Positions 1 through 12,425 are shown, numbered from the stretch's first letter. The stretch is 64,000 bases of DNA from Pseudoscleropodium purum (GCA_963969395.1 OZ017805.1:5208001-5272000), one strand, 5' to 3'. The notes: a model not told the origin generated them from the sequence alone. Translations and numbers: made by a program.

Positions 1-1694
1 GAGAAGTCTTCTAGGTGAGATCGAATTGCATTTGTCATCACTCCAATCTGTGTGTCAAAATTGCCGCGAACTATCAATTTGGATACCCTAAATTTTCCGG
101 TAGTGACATTCCTAGGTACTGGGAAAATCGGAACAGAAAGTGCCTATTTTGTTGAAACAGACTTCCCACTCATCCCTTTCTCTGGCTCAAGTCCCGCTGG
201 TCCTAATGGAGTCCATGCTTGGCTACTTGAGGGTCCTATAATTAAGATGAAGATAGACTTCAATCCCTCTGATTGGGGTTGGATCGGGCCACTCAAAGTC
301 TATTGGATCGGAGTTTGTCGAATCAAAGTATCTTGGAATATGATCCTTAGGACTTCCAAAAACCCTTCTAAATTAATGACCTATTAGAGATCTAGGTATC
401 CTAGCAACTTGCACATGTCCTTCAACACAATCTCCATCCGGGCTTCAAAGTCAACCAAAATCTTCTCTATCTTGGATCCAGTCATATGCCCTTCTTTCGC
501 CAACCAGGTGGTGTAGAGTTTAGCTCAGATCACCGTATGTTCTGGAACCATGATGAGTTCCTTGAGGTCGTGGACAAGTCGGAGAGCCTTCGTCTCTTTT
601 CATCTTGCGGCATTCAACTCCCCCTCCATCTACTCAAGTTGAAACTTGAAGCTATCCCTTTCTTCCTCTAGCTTTCGGATCTATTCTTCATGTTGTCGGA
701 ATTCCTCTAGATTCGGGCGTTTCTGGATCTCCTCCAAAATTTGGTTTGACTCTACTTTGAGTTCGTTTGCAATAAGAAGCACGTGATCCTCTAAGTCGCC
801 ATACATCTATTTGGCCTACTACATCCATTGGATTCCAGCTTCAAAGAACTGAAACTCTTGGAGATGTTTTGAAACGGGTATTAGTTCTTCCTGTTCTAGT
901 GTTGGTGCCTTTCCCCATGCCACCAGATCTGTAGACTTCCTTCGTTTCCAATCCACTACTTTTTCTTCCTCTTTCAGTTGTTCTTCTTCGGATTCCTTTT
1001 CTTCCTTCTCCAATTCATTTGTGAGGCCGTACGTCAAGATCTCGACTCTAGTATTATACTCAATCGTCTCTCCGGCACTCAAGACCTCCTTGTGGTGATA
1101 GAGGTGGAATAGATATGGCGTAATAGGGCTGTGCTTTGCTCGGCCTAAGTGCTCTGCCAATTTGTCCACGACTCCCTGAATCACTCTTCTCCAATAGATG
1201 ATCCGGCCCTCGAAGGCCTCGAAAATGGTATTGGCCACTGTGACCATAATGCAAGTAGGCTTTTCCGAATACAAAATTGGAATAAGAAAACCCAATACCT
1301 GTCTATGCCTCTCGTTTTTACAGTTGCTAATGGCAAATTCTTCCTTTGAGTGGGCTTAACTTCAGAACTTTCTGGTCACGTACTTGTTTGCTCTCCTAGT
1401 TAGTCCGAGTCCATTCTTTGGAAACGAATAGACATCTGCCCAGATGTCTTCTGTCCAAACTACAGGTCAACCTCTAACTATCAACTTGTATTGATTCAGA
1501 ACTTCATAAATGAGTTCCTGAATCATTTCTTTGTTCTTCATGCTCCACGGCCTATCTAACAACCCGACACACCCGATACACATGAGTTCCTCCTCTAACT
1601 GCGCTTGATGATCCAGATCGGAAGGAATAACTGGACAAACCATCCGCGCTATAACTCCAAACCTTTGTGTAGCCAAATCGGCAGCCGCCGCCAT
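1..1694 (-). pseudogene. Degenerate ORF1 of repeat copy A (partial)
   Basis: The frame opens with ATG at 1694 (MAAAADLATQ) and runs off the window. Open blocks at 1467-1694 and 819-1295 hold the family landmarks LEEELMCIGCVGLL, PYLFHLYHHKEVLSAGE, then an acidic KEEKESEEEQ stretch and WKRRKSTDLVAWGKAPT. In-frame stops interrupt it, for example directly after the VRG at about 1467. I do not recognise the family. It has no visible catalytic motif. Confidence 0.7.
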
Positions 1695-2158
1695 GAAACA
1701 CTGACAACGTCTAAACCTAATCCGGTACTATTTCTTCCGTCTTTTCCTATCTTGGTTGCTAATTCACCATTCTTTCTCTCAACTATACATTCATCAAGTT
1801 CAACAAGTAAAAAGGGAGAAAAAGAAGAGTGGCGGTGGGTTTAAGTACCCGACGCGCAGCCGACAATTCCTAGTGGAGAACAAGTAAATGACCATTCCCC
1901 TAACGGTCTCCTATTTCCTTAGACCGGATGTTTAGAATGTAAGTGTGGAGAATCTGATATTTTTCTAGATTCTAGATCCGTATCGGATTTGTTTCCGTAA
2001 CGTTACTAAAGATTTTAGCAACCCGAAAACTGACTATTTCTATTATAGTCGTAGTGTAGCATAAATATCTAGAAGTTATCAAAAAAATTGAAATTTGAAA
2101 GTCTATCTAATCTAAATTCTAAACTAACTTATCTAGTTTGAGTTTTTGTGCTCCCACA
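1..2158 (-). repeat. Repeat family copy A (long form), 5' part, cut by the window edge
   Basis: Homologous to B, C, D and E. The element 5' end is at about 2158, where the consensus opens TGTGGGAGCACGGAAACTC. A leader of about 450 bp contains the shared motif for TACTTAAACCCACCGCCAC near 1840-1855, just before the ORF start. The 3' part lies outside the window. Stops and substitutions show that it is an old copy. Confidence 0.8.
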
Positions 2159-3590
2159 ACTGATATAACGAAGATTGATAAACATCATTGCCCACCTTTC
2201 ATCAAAGGTGCTCTTCAGAACATTAGCCACCTTGCTAAATAAGGAAAAAAGGGGCTCTTTCAAACCATACACATGTCTACGTAAGTTGTGCATTGTGAGA
2301 CATGCCTTGCCCACCACTCACTTTTTGCCATCAAAGACACACAAGACCTTCAACACATCTTTAACCATGTACACATAATTCCGACATTGGTGCCAGAAGT
2401 CTACCTCTTCAATGGTGGTCACCATGTATTCTCCATTGGTTTTGGCCTGTACACCAACTTGCTCATTCCATAAGCCTACTACATAATTCTTCACATAGGG
2501 ATGAACAATCACTTTCAATAGCACTGGTCTCAATTCCAACAATCGTTGTATCATAAGCAAATAAAAAGCAAAGCGAGTTTCGCTAGGGGTTAGGAGTTGC
2601 TTGTTGGAACTGAACTGGCGAAAAGTGGCCATTGTCAGATGATACCTTTTGATGTATTTGCATAATCAATTAGCCCGAGCCATTAAATCTTTGAATAATT
2701 TTATTTTTGTCCAATCCTCCAATAATAGATCTAATGTGTGCACTACATAGCCTTGCTTGAAGATGTGTGGATATGTTATGGTATTATTGTCTAGTACTCC
2801 AAGCATGTTCACTGTATTGTTGGTACAAACTTAGATTATATTTTTTGGTCCCACTTTTTCAATGAATACTTTCATCTAGTTAGCTATGTACATCATGTTT
2901 TTTGTCTTGTTAGTCGTATCAATGGATCTAAGAAATACATCACTAGTGGGACATGACATCATTACATTCATTAGAGGACGTCAATTAATATCATCCCAAC
3001 CATCACTCCATATACTTACCTTGTAGTTATTCACCGCAAAATTTTTTTTGACTTTGATCTCATTCTCAATTTGCAACCTCTTGGGTTCAATTAACTGAGT
3101 CCCCAATGCATGGTAGGAAGGAGGAGAGTGTTCAAATCATGCCACTGAAGTTGCACGCACCGCCTCGATGAATGCCGGATTTCTAGCCACATTGAACAAC
3201 ACATTTGCTTCATAAAAGAAATTGGCCCACTTCCCATCCATTCCTTCCTCTTTGCAATATTCATGGCGTTTTGTAGGCGTTGTTGATGTAGAGGCCCACT
3301 TCTCATAGAATTTGAACCACCAAGACTATTGGATTTAGGCAAAGGCCCTTCACTTCGACTCTCACCCTCCTCTCCAACCCCTTCCCATGTTACTTCATTT
3401 TGAGTGGACTGGCTTGAACTTCATGTCGAAGGTCTTCTGGGTGGACCACTAGGCATTGATTCTACATCTTGCATTTGGTCAACACCCATCCATCGTAGAA
3501 CAAAGTTTGCATAGTTTGCAAATTTTTCTTGCACAACTTGAGGTATGCGAGCATACACACACCTTCTCCAATCTTATCCTATACCCTTAG
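2159..3590 (-). pseudogene. hAT-type transposase fragment (DUF659 region), both ends missing
   Basis: In minus-strand order one can read a linker with PSGPPRRPST and SSQSTQNEVTWEG, a block with VCTNN and VNMLG, then HIFKQGYVVHTLDLLLEDW, KLFKDLMARAN, FRQFSSNKQLLTPSETRFA and DFWHQCRNYVYMVKDVLKVL. This order matches plant hAT transposases with a DUF659 domain. Stops and frame breaks occur throughout, for example between KNII and VCTNN. The N-terminal BED finger and C-terminal hAT dimerisation domain are absent. Repeat copies A and B abut the fragment on each side, so it was probably split by their insertion. Confidence 0.75.
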
Positions 3591-4053
3591 TATAGGAGCA
3601 CGAAAACTCAAACCGGATAAGTTAGTCTAGAATTTGGATTAGATAGACTTGCAAATTTCATTTTTTTGGTAACTTCTAGAGATTTCCGCTACACTACGAC
3701 TATATTAGAAATAGTCAGTTTCCAAATTGCTAAAACCTTTAGTAACGTTACAAAAACAAATCCGATACGGATCCAGAATCTGGAAAAGTATCGGATTTCC
3801 CAAACCTACGTTCTAGACTCCTAGTCAAAGAAACTAGGAGACCATCAAGGAAATGGTCATCTATTTGTTCTCCACCAAAAACTGCCGGCTACGCGCTAGG
3901 TACTTAAACCCACCGCCACTCCTCTTTTTCTCCCTCTCTACTTGCTAAACTTGCTAAATGTATAGTTGAAAGAAAGAGTGGTGAGTTAGAAACCGAGATA
4001 GGAAGAGATGGAAGGAATAGTACCAGATTAGGTTTGCGAGTTGTTGGTGATTC

Positions 4054-6020
4054 ATGGCGGCGGCTACCGATTCGGTTGTACAAAAGTCTAGAGTTGTAGC
4101 CCAAATGATTTGTCTAGTTATCCCTTCCGATCTAGATTACCAAGCGCAATTAGAGGAGGAACTCATGTGTATTGGGTGTGTTGTGTTATTAAATAGGTTG
4201 TGGAGCATGAATAACGAGAAGATGATTTAAGAACTCATTTACGAAGTTCCGAATCAATACAAGTTGATAGTGAGAGGTCAACCCGTAGCTTGGACAAAAG
4301 ACATATGGGCAGATGTCTATTTGTTTAAGAAGAATGGGCTTGGACTAGCCGGAAGAGCGGACAAGTACGTGACTGGAAAGTTCTGAAATCAAGCCCACTC
4401 AAAGGAGGGATTTACCATTAGCAACTGTAGAACAAGAGGCATAGATAGATATTGGGTTTTCTTATTCCAATTTTGTATCCGGAAAAGCCTACCTACGTTA
4501 TGGTCACAGTAGCCAACACCATTTTTAGGGCTTTCGAGGACTGGATCATCTATTAGGGAAGAGTGATTCAGGGAGTCATGAGCAAGCTAGTAGAGCATGT
4601 AGGCCGACCAAAACACAGCCCTATCATACCATATCTATTCCACCTCTATCACCACAAGGAGGTCTTGAGTGCCGAAGAGACGATTGAGTACAATACTAGA
4701 GTTGAGATCTTGAAGTATGACCTCACAGAAGAGTTGGAGGAGGAGAAGAAATCCAAAGAAGAGCAACCGAAAGAAGAAGAAGAAGTAATGGATTGGAAAC
4801 GATGGAAGTCTACAGATCTGGTAGCATGCGGGAAGGCGCCAACATTAGAATAGGAAGAACTAATACCCGTTTCGAAACATCTCCAAGAGTTTCAATTCTT
4901 TGAAGCTGGAATCCAATGGATGTAGCAGGCCAAATAGATGTATGGCAATTTGGAGGATCACGTGCTTCTTATCGCAAACAAATTCAAGGTGGAGTCGGAC
5001 CAAATTTTGGAGGAAATCTAGAAACGTCCAAATCTAGAGTAGTTCCAATAGAAGAAAGAATAGATCCAGAAGTTGGAAGAGGAAAGGGACAACTTCAAGT
5101 TCCAACTTGAGTAGACGGAGAGGGAGCTGAACGCGGTGAGATGGAAGGAGACAAAGGCTCTCCAACTCATCTATGACCTCAAAGAACTCGTCATGGTTCC
5201 AGAACATATGGTGATCCGAGATGAACTCTACACCGTATAGTTGGCAAAAGAAAGGCACATGACCAAATCCAAGATGGTAAAGATCTTGATTGACTTCGAA
5301 GCCCGAATGGGGATTGTTTTGAAGGACATGCGCAAGTTGCTGGGGTACTTGCATCCAGAACGGGTCATTGACTTAGAAAGGTTTCCGGAAGTCCTAAGAA
5401 GCATATTCCAAGATTCTCCGATTCGACACACTTTGATCCAATAAGCTTCGAGTGGCCCGATCTAGCCACAATCAAAGGGACTAAAGTCGATCCTCATCCT
5501 AATTGTAGGACCTTCAAGTAGCCAAGTATGGACTCTATTAGGACTAGCGAGACCTGAGCCGGAGAAAGGGACGAGTGGGAAGTCTATTCTAGCAGAATAA
5601 GAGCTTTCCGTCCCAATTTTCCCACTACTTGGAAATGTCATGACCGGAAAATTTACAATACCCAAATTGATAGTTCACGGCAATCTCGACGCACAGATTA
5701 GAGTGATGATGAATTCGACTCAATCTCATCTACAAGATTTCTCTCATATGCAGCAGTCGACACCAATACGAGATTGTACTGAGATTGAATTGAGTGAATC
5801 ACCACAAGCTAAGGACCCAAAGATTCAAGAGATTGAGGAGTCGGAAGAAGAGGTGTTGAAATTCGGATCTGAGGAAGAAATGAAATTGGAAGACTCGCCT
5901 CCCAAGGTTTCATGAAAGCCCTAAACTTGGTCATCAACATAGAATACACCAGTGAAGGCTTCGGTGAAGACTTCGGGTAGTCAAAGCCAGAGCAGATCCA
6001 AGAAGGCACGGCAGGGTAGA
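4054..6020 (+). pseudogene. Degenerate ORF1 of repeat copy B, about 655 codons
   Basis: It starts ATGGCGGCGGCT (MAAATDSVVQ) and ends at TAG 6018-6020 after EGTAG. The N-terminal third has LEEELMCIGCV, IYEVPNQYKLIVRGQPVAW, DIWADVYLFKKNGLGLAGRA and PYLFHLYHHKEVLS. The middle is acidic and charged, likely coiled coil. The C-terminal third has HVEDFSHMQ-like and acidic repeats, read here as LQDFSHMQQ and EEEVLKFGSEEE. Internal stops (for example MI-stop-ELIYEV near 4230 and others at 4386, 4850 and 5108) kill it. Function unknown. I see no reverse transcriptase, integrase, protease, DDE or zinc-knuckle signature. Confidence 0.7.
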
Positions 6021-6382
6021 TAGAACATAGGTAGTTAGATAGGATTGTTATCAAGAACGGATTTTCAAGCGTGGATCTAGGTTCCAAATCGTTTTAAGAG
6101 TTCCGGATTTGTCGGGATAGTTGGATTGTGGATGTTCCGGATATTCCAGGTTGTTCACTAGTTGGTTGCCTTGATTTCCGGGATGTTTTTTTGGCTTTTT
6201 AGGTGTTGACTTTGGTTTTGATTTTGGTTTTTAAGGGTAGGCAAGTTTGTTGCCCTTTCATTCCATCCTAGTAGTTATCTTATTGTGTTCCATTCCCATC
6301 TTTAAATTGAGTTACTTGGTGAGCCTTCTGGCTCCAACCGTGTATCTGGATTATATTGGTTTATTGTTTTGAGCGTTGAGAT

Positions 6383-6709
6383 ATGAGAAGGACAAGTGAG
6401 GAGGAATCCGGAATTTCAGATAACTTGAGCAAACTAAGGGAGAACTATTGTAATGATGTTAGATATGAGAAGAGGGAACTGTGCATGGTGCTTTTGAACT
6501 ACCGAAACCGTAATCCGGTTTTTAGTGAAGAGTAGTATGAGTGCAAATCTAGAATTGGAAACAATTCTATACGGAGATTAGCGGCCATCAGAGGAAACTC
6601 CCACTCATTGGAAAGTCTGCCAACTTTAGGATTTGTCTTATACCTAGAAAGATTACCCCCTTGTTAGTTCTGGGTGTCTAAGATTTGTCATTGTAGTAAA
6701 GAAGAGTGA
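6383..6709 (+). pseudogene. Second conserved coding-like block of copy B (108 codons, two stops)
   Basis: The block reads MRRTSEEES, then ENYCNDVRY, a central GNNSIRRLAAIRGNSHSLES and a C-terminal cysteine pair. It has exactly the same length (108 codons plus stop) as the open version in copy G, with no net indel. Two in-frame TAGs are at 6534 and 6664. In the other copies the first codon is GTG, and an overlapping ATG is directly followed by TGA, so an independent start is doubtful. It could be an exon. Function unknown. Confidence 0.45.
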
Positions 6710-7150
6710 ACGCAGTCCTGAGTGAACTACAGTCTGGATTGGCCATCCGATACGTTGTAAGGATTTGGATCTACCTTCTACGCTACAATACCTTGAGTAC
6801 TTCGGTATTTGTTGTTTATTTTTTATTTTTTGTGTAGTGAATAGACAAGAGTGATAAAGTCCCTACCCCTCAAAAGATTAATAGTGGACCGTCTAATGGT
6901 AAAACAGAGGAATTGAAAACCAATTAGTTAAAGGACAAAACTGGAAAATTGGGTGATTTCAGATCTAGATTGGAATCCGAATAGTAGTGATTCTGGAAAA
7001 GGAAAGTGAAAGAGAGTAGTCAGAAGAGGAGGAAACGATCATCCAAATATTGGAGTTTGGAAAGGCATCTAGAATTCCTTAGGACGATAATTCCCGTCAT
7101 CTTACCACATTTTTGTGTGTAAAGATACTTATGCCTAGATTGCGTGTGCG

Positions 7151-8075
7151 ACACTAAGTGTGAAAAATCCCACTTGCATTTATAAATGAATGTAGCACCA
7201 CAAAAGATGCAGCTTAGTTTAAGCCCACACTTTGAGAACTCATACCATGGCTCCCATTCTTTGTTTTTTTACAGTCTAGTGTCATTATAGGTCAAAAAAA
7301 TAAAATGATTCTTTAAGGTCTTCTACAATTTGGTATCAATAGCAACAGTTAGCACTAGTTCTTCCTCCTGAATTGATTTTAACATCATCTCAATAGACAA
7401 CCAAAGCAATTCTCCGCCACATAAACTCTAGCAAGGAGCTCAAAATAAAGTCCGAATACAGAGGCTAGGCAAAAAATGTGTAGCCCGATCCAAGGCGTGT
7501 TGCTTTTATACTTTCTTGAAGTTTAGATGCGAACGGTTAGGTATAGGCATGGATGCCAATACCTTGGGCAGAGATTCAAGTCATTTGGGTGGAGACTTAC
7601 TCAGTCTAAGCGAAGACGTTATGGCAAGTTCGCGCCCTTGTGAAAAGAGTTGGGCGTAGACATAGTATACATAAAAGTTTTACCCCTATTTTAGGGTATA
7701 GGCAGGGACTTCTACGTAGGAGTCAGCACCCATACCCATTAAGTCCACATCAAAACATATTGAGTCCGTGCCCAAACATGTTGAGTCCATGCCCATACAA
7801 CCAATTTTTGGTAGTGTCCATCCCCATATCGCCTACACCACCACTCGCCTTTGCCATTGATTGAATAAGTACCCGCCCAACATTGTTCCCTCCCATACCT
7901 CTACATTAGCCCCAAAATTTTTGAACTTCTCACTAGAGCTCCAATTTTAGAATAAATACTTAGGAGGCGTTGGGCCCAACAGTCTATAGGCATTAGGCTT
8001 CACTTTCCTCATCCACTTTGTTAGTTCTAACATCTATTCTAGCAATTTGAGACTATAACGCCTAATAACTATAAT
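7151..8075. other. No gene seen; degenerate CCCATACCC/GTCCATGCCC-type repeats
   Basis: At 7715-7840 a short degenerate unit related to 'gagtccgtgcccaaacatgtt' recurs with cytosine-rich words, similar in flavour to the array at 12140-12420. I see no convincing coding region. The 74-codon frame at 7640-7864 is a by-product of this repeat. Confidence 0.4.
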
Positions 8076-8579
8076 TTGTACATTCATTGTGATTTAAATT
8101 TGAAATACATGGTTATTTCTACAATAGATATTAACAAAGTTCCTCGCAAAATGCGACCCTACGATAAAGGGAGGAGTTGTAATTCGAAGGTATCTAAAAA
8201 GCGCTTGCACATTTTGCTTGATCTCGATAACTATGCTTTTGCAAATTGGGAAAACGAACTACAACCATGGACTATGAAGACTTGTAAAAAATACATTGAT
8301 TGGTGTCACATAGACAAAGTATTTGCACACTCTAAGCATAAAAAACACTATAAGTTCAAGAGTGCCAACCTTTATTATTGCAAGGATCCATTGTTCCTCG
8401 AAAGATGCATCCAAATATATCAATACCTATATAACACCGCATTTGTACATAGAAATGAATCTAAAATTACAATGTTGCGTATGGTGTATGCGGAGGAGAA
8501 GCTCCATCGTACGGTGGATTGGTGTTCAATGAAGAGTAAAGGAGGAATTCTAGAGAGCATTGATATCCCTAGAGCATAG
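8076..8579 (+). CDS. Unidentified 167-codon open frame, possibly part of a dead element
   Basis: The longest open plus-strand frame in the left flank, beginning MYIHCDLNLKYM. It contains KKRLHILLDLDNYAFANWE and several cysteine, histidine and tyrosine residues (KTCKKYIDWCH, NLYYCKDPLFLERC). I recognise no family. Its length in AT-rich DNA suggests residual coding character. It lies about 120 bp upstream of another open frame and the kinase-like fossil and may belong with them. Probably not a working gene. Confidence 0.3.
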   Translation: MYIHCDLNLKYMVISTIDINKVPRKMRPYDKGRSCNSKVSKKRLHILLDLDNYAFANWENELQPWTMKTCKKYIDWCHIDKVFAHSKHKKHYKFKSANLYYCKDPLFLERCIQIYQYLYNTAFVHRNESKITMLRMVYAEEKLHRTVDWCSMKSKGGILESIDIPRA

Positions 8580-8703
8580 AAGTATATGGGCGAAGGAGAG
8601 CTAACAAAGGCAAAAAGCAATGACAAACCAATTGCAGATGTATGTATAGGGTGGTCCGAGGATTCAGATGTTGACCTCAAGTTAGGATGTATAGAAGGAA
8701 AAA

Positions 8704-9950
8704 ATGGACCAAAAACTCAAAATTTTGAGATCACCTAAACTTGGTCAATTTTTGGAAAACGTTATTGAAGATGAAGACATTGAACCTATTGCCTTTGAAT
8801 TGATAAAAGTAGGCAGTAATTGCACAATAGATGGACCATCATCATATCCTTCAGATTCTATAATTAAACATCTCGCTAAACTTGATAGGTGGGAACCTAA
8901 TCAAGATATGTTGGAGCATCCAATGATGAGTGAAGAAGTGGTACAATCCTATTCATCTTTACTAGGATAGAAGGAGGTTGGTTGAGGAAGAACCTCTACC
9001 ATTGGACACATCTATGGCCATTGGTTCATCAAACCCTTTGTCATCAAGCTGAAAGAAGCAAAAGAAGCCTCCAAACCTTGATTAGCCCCCCAATGGTAAC
9101 ATGAAAAAGGTGCAGTTGACAAAATTGACAAGCATCTCTAGTTGGATGGATTTTGTGGGGAAGGGGTTAAAGACCTAGAATAAAAAGCAAAAGTGTTGAG
9201 ATATTATGCTTGAGGCTACAGGGTGTTCAGTATGGCATCCATGCATCATTAGACTCTCATACTTGCACCGAGGCACAATGGAAGGCTATACGCTTTAGTG
9301 GAATGAAGGATCTTTAATTTCTTTTTTGAAAAAGTACAACTCTAAAATTACTAATTCAACGGAAGTGAATGATATTGTAAAGTTGACTAGGACCAAGTTT
9401 ATAACTGAGGAGCTTGGTTGGATTGCCACATATCATAGAAATTGAGTAAATTTGGCATTGTCATTGCTTATTATAGTGGGAAAATGCCACGATGCAGATT
9501 ACATTCACAATGACATTTCTACATCCAATATTTTTCTCCATTTTGATCCTTAGAAAGAAAATGTGGTTTACATCGGGATTTGTGATTTGGAGCTTTCAAG
9601 CTGGGTGAAGGAGAAGGAGCCATCAAAATATGGTTATAAGGTGTATAGTGATATGTAGAAGGTGAAAGAGGCTCAAAAGTTTGTTGCCCTAGAATTGTTT
9701 TTTCTCTATGACAAGGAACATCCCAACAACTTATTTCATGTTGTGCAAAAAAAACATCTTTATTCCAAGGCTGTTGATGCATATGTAGCAACATAAATCG
9801 TGTTGAGGATTTTGAATGAAGATTGGGATACCTTTTATTTTTCTAAAGATAGGAAAGAACAATATGTTAATTTAATGTTGAAATTGAAAAGCCTCATGAG
9901 AAAAGATCCCCTCCAAAGGGCATCTATCTCAGAGGTCCTTGACACTTGAG
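8704..9950 (+). pseudogene. Broken protein-kinase-like gene
   Basis: An 88-codon open segment (8704-8970, starting MDQKLKILRS) is followed by stop-riddled sequence that still shows kinase-like order. There is a hinge-like ALVEWNEGSLISFLKKY near 9290-9340. A catalytic-loop-like YIHNDISTSNIFLHFD lies near 9500-9550, where HND replaces HRD. A DFG-like ICDLELS sits near 9580, and an APE-like FVALELFFLYD near 9680. A terminal KSLMRKDPLQRASISEVLD near 9895-9945 resembles the end of kinase domains. At least ten stops or frame breaks are present. The assignment rests on motif order only. Confidence 0.5.
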
Positions 9951-10019
9951 GCAAAAACCATACTGTTGGTCTACGTACGAGTGTTGCTTTTGTAAATGAA
10001 ATTTTAGTTTTTTATTTAT

Positions 10020-11767
10020 TGCACGCGTAATCTTGGCATAAGTATCTTTACACATGAAAGCGTGGCAAGATGACACAAATTATCATCCCAAGAAATTCTA
10101 GATGTTCTTCTAAACTTTAGTATCCGGATGGTCGATTTCTCTTCTTCTGACTACTCTCTTCTACTCTTTTTTTGGCATCAACATCTATCTAGATTCTAAT
10201 CCAAATTCTAATCCAGATCTGGTTTCACTCAATTTCTGGTTACATCTCTCAATACACTAGTTTTCAATTCCTCTATTTTACCATCAGAAGGTCCACTCTT
10301 GATCTTTCGAGGGGTAGGGACTTCACCACTCTTTCTCTATTCACTACACAGCCAAAAACAAACAAACACCCAAATACTCAAGGTGTTGTAGTACAGAAGG
10401 TAGATCTAGATCTTCACAATATTTCAAAGGGCCGATCCGGAATGCAGGTCACTCAAGACTGCGTTCATTCCCCCTTACTACAATGACAAATCTCAGACAC
10501 CCAGAACTGACAAGGGGGTAATTTTCTAGGTGTAAGATAGATTCTAAGATTGGGAGACCTTCCAGTGAATGGGAGTTTCCTCTAACGGTCGCTAATCTCC
10601 GCACAAAATTGCTTCTAATTCCAGATCTGCACTCATACTCTTCACTAGAAACCAGATTACCGTTCCAGTAGTTTAAAGGTACAACGCCCAACTCCTTTGT
10701 CTCATATCTAAAACCATTACAATAGCACTCCCTTAATCCAATCTAATTATCCAAAATCCGGATTCCTCCTCACCTGTTCTTTTCACATCTCAACACCCAA
10801 AGCAACAAATCAACACAATCCGGATACACGGTTGGAGCCAGAATATTCACCAAATGACTCAAATTAAAGAAGGAAATGAAATACAACAAAATAATTGCTA
10901 GGATGGAATGAGAGGGCAACATAACTTGCCCGCTTTTAAAAACCAAAACCAAAACCAAAGTCAACACCTAAAAAGCCAAAAGGCACCCTAGAAATCAAAG
11001 TAACCAACTAATGAACAATCCGGGATATCTGTAAAGTTCACAGCCCAACTGTCCCTACAAATCCGAAATCCCTAAAAATCGAGAATCCCTAGAAATCCAG
11101 AATTCGAGCCCACACTGGCACACTCGGAAAGCCTATTCTGGAACCTAAAAAAAATCTTAACTAAGTAGAGACAGCCTATGAGCTACCTCCCCCGACACAC
11201 CTTCTTCAAACTACTCCCACTTTGACTCCCTCATGTCTTCGCAGAAGCCTTCATTGGAGTCGTTCGGGTTGCAACTTAGGTCTGAATCTTCTATCCTAGA
11301 TCATTTTTTGGATTCTGGAATCTAAACATTTCCAGATCCATTCCGGATCTAATCTAGATTCCATTCTAGATTCATTTTGGATTCTTTTTGGATCCATTCC
11401 GGATCCATTCTAGATCCATTCCGAATCCATTCTAGATCCAAACTGAATCCTTTCCGGATTCGAAACATTTCCAGATTCCGGATCCCTCACATTTCTGGAT
11501 ATATTTTGGATCCAGTTCTGATATTGTTGAAAGTCTTTGAAAATACTTGTTGGGCAACTATCTGGTTTTTGGTTTCCGGTTAGGATGAAAAGTGTGAATG
11601 TCCTCCTTAACCACTTTATCTCAAATAAGAGACCCTATGATTTGCTAATCCATACTTCTATTAATTTCTTTGTTTCTAACCAATAGAATCAAAAAAATAT
11701 ATTGAAAATGGATTTCTTACTTCAAATTCTATTGGAAATAACAAAAATTTGTTTTTTTAGGTTTCGA
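10020..11767 (-). repeat. Repeat family copy F, short form (about 1.75 kb)
   Basis: Its 3' end is at 10020 (CTTGGCATAAG side, as in B, E and G). It carries the conserved tail, the second coding-like block (10449-10800, degenerate), the spacer with TTTTTAAAAGC-type words, and the last few codons of ORF1 near 11200-11275. Upstream of that the long-form sequence is replaced by a different 5' region (11280-11767) shared only with copy G. It includes a GGATCC/TCTAGA-rich minisatellite. Confidence 0.75.
11290..11510. repeat. GGATCCATTC/TCTAGATCC minisatellite in copy F
   Basis: About 220 bp of short imperfect units of roughly 10-15 bp built from 'ggatccattcc' and 'ctagatccattc'. The equivalent stretch of copy G (about 61240-61360) is half as long, so the array expanded or contracted after the copies separated. 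A 68-codon frame (11377-11583) rich in DPF and IHS repeats is a by-product. Confidence 0.65.
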
Positions 11768-12139
11768 CATTATTTTTGAAAGATTTAGTACATAGTAGCT
11801 ATTTTGAAGGTGATTAATTTTTCTCCTATCATCCTCTAAGAGGATCATATGTACTTGGCATTTGCCAAACACCTTCTTGTATACAATAGTTTAAATATAT
11901 TCAAGACCCTATTTTATGCACTGATTGTTTTTATTTATTTTGACATCATTTATAGTATAATGTATTCCCTTCAAATTCCAAATCCTTGAATGATATGATG
12001 ATATTCACACCAAACATATATTATAAGTATGAGATGAGAAATGAGTAATATATGTGCATTACATTGAATTTTCTAGAAGTTAAAGTTACAAAGTTCAAAT
12101 TGAAAAGTGCTTTGTAGTACTTAAGGGAAAAAACCATCC

Positions 12140-12425
12140 ATACAGTGCCCATGCCCCAACCGTCTTCTATTCACGCCCTAATCTACGTCCGTGCCTTGAT
12201 TCCACTTATGCCCAAATTCTACTCTAAATCCGTACCTTGACAACATTTATATCCATACCCTAGTTTGAGTCCGTGCCCTGATTCCACTTGTGCCCGCGCC
12301 CTACTTTGAATCCACGCTCTAACAACATTTGTGTTTACATCCTAGTCTAAGTTTGCGCCTTGCTAGAGCTTGCGTCCACACCCTAGTTTGCGTCCGCGCC
12401 TAGACACTACATTAGCGCCCCAACT
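12140..12425. repeat. Degenerate tandem array of a roughly 30-bp 'ccctagtttgcgtccgcgcc' unit
   Basis: Variants of 'tccgtgccttgattccact', 'catacc-ctagtttgagtcc' and 'cgccctactttgaatccacg' follow one another with spacing near 30 bp. Most differences are transitions, as expected from decay of methylated cytosines. It has no coding character. Confidence 0.5.

Larger units (their letters stand above)
3591..7150 (+). repeat. Repeat family copy B, complete long form (about 3.56 kb)
   Basis: The most complete plus-strand copy. The 5' end is at TATAGGAGCACG (3591) and the 3' end follows CTTATGCCTAGATTGCGTGTGC (about 7150). Parts: leader (3591-4053), ORF1 (4054-6020), a spacer, a second conserved block (6383-6709) and a conserved tail (6840-7150). 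No inverted or direct terminal repeats and no clear target duplication were seen. The element starts near-TG and ends near-CA, which would also suit one giant LTR. Confidence 0.75.

Noticed and set aside
52..671. Plus-strand frames at 52-387 and 486-671
   Set aside because: They are antisense to the degenerate ORF1 of copy A, whose minus-strand reading is supported by four homologous copies.
3591..7150. Copy B as an ordinary Ty3 or Ty1 LTR retrotransposon
   Set aside because: No polymerase, integrase or protease motif, no zinc knuckle and no pair of long direct terminal repeats.
3591..7150. Copy B as a Helitron
   Set aside because: A CTAG occurs near the 3' end, but there is no hairpin just upstream, and the copies end several bases later and share those bases.
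3591..7150. Terminal inverted repeats between element 5' and 3' ends
   Set aside because: The two ends were compared directly and share no more than a few bases.
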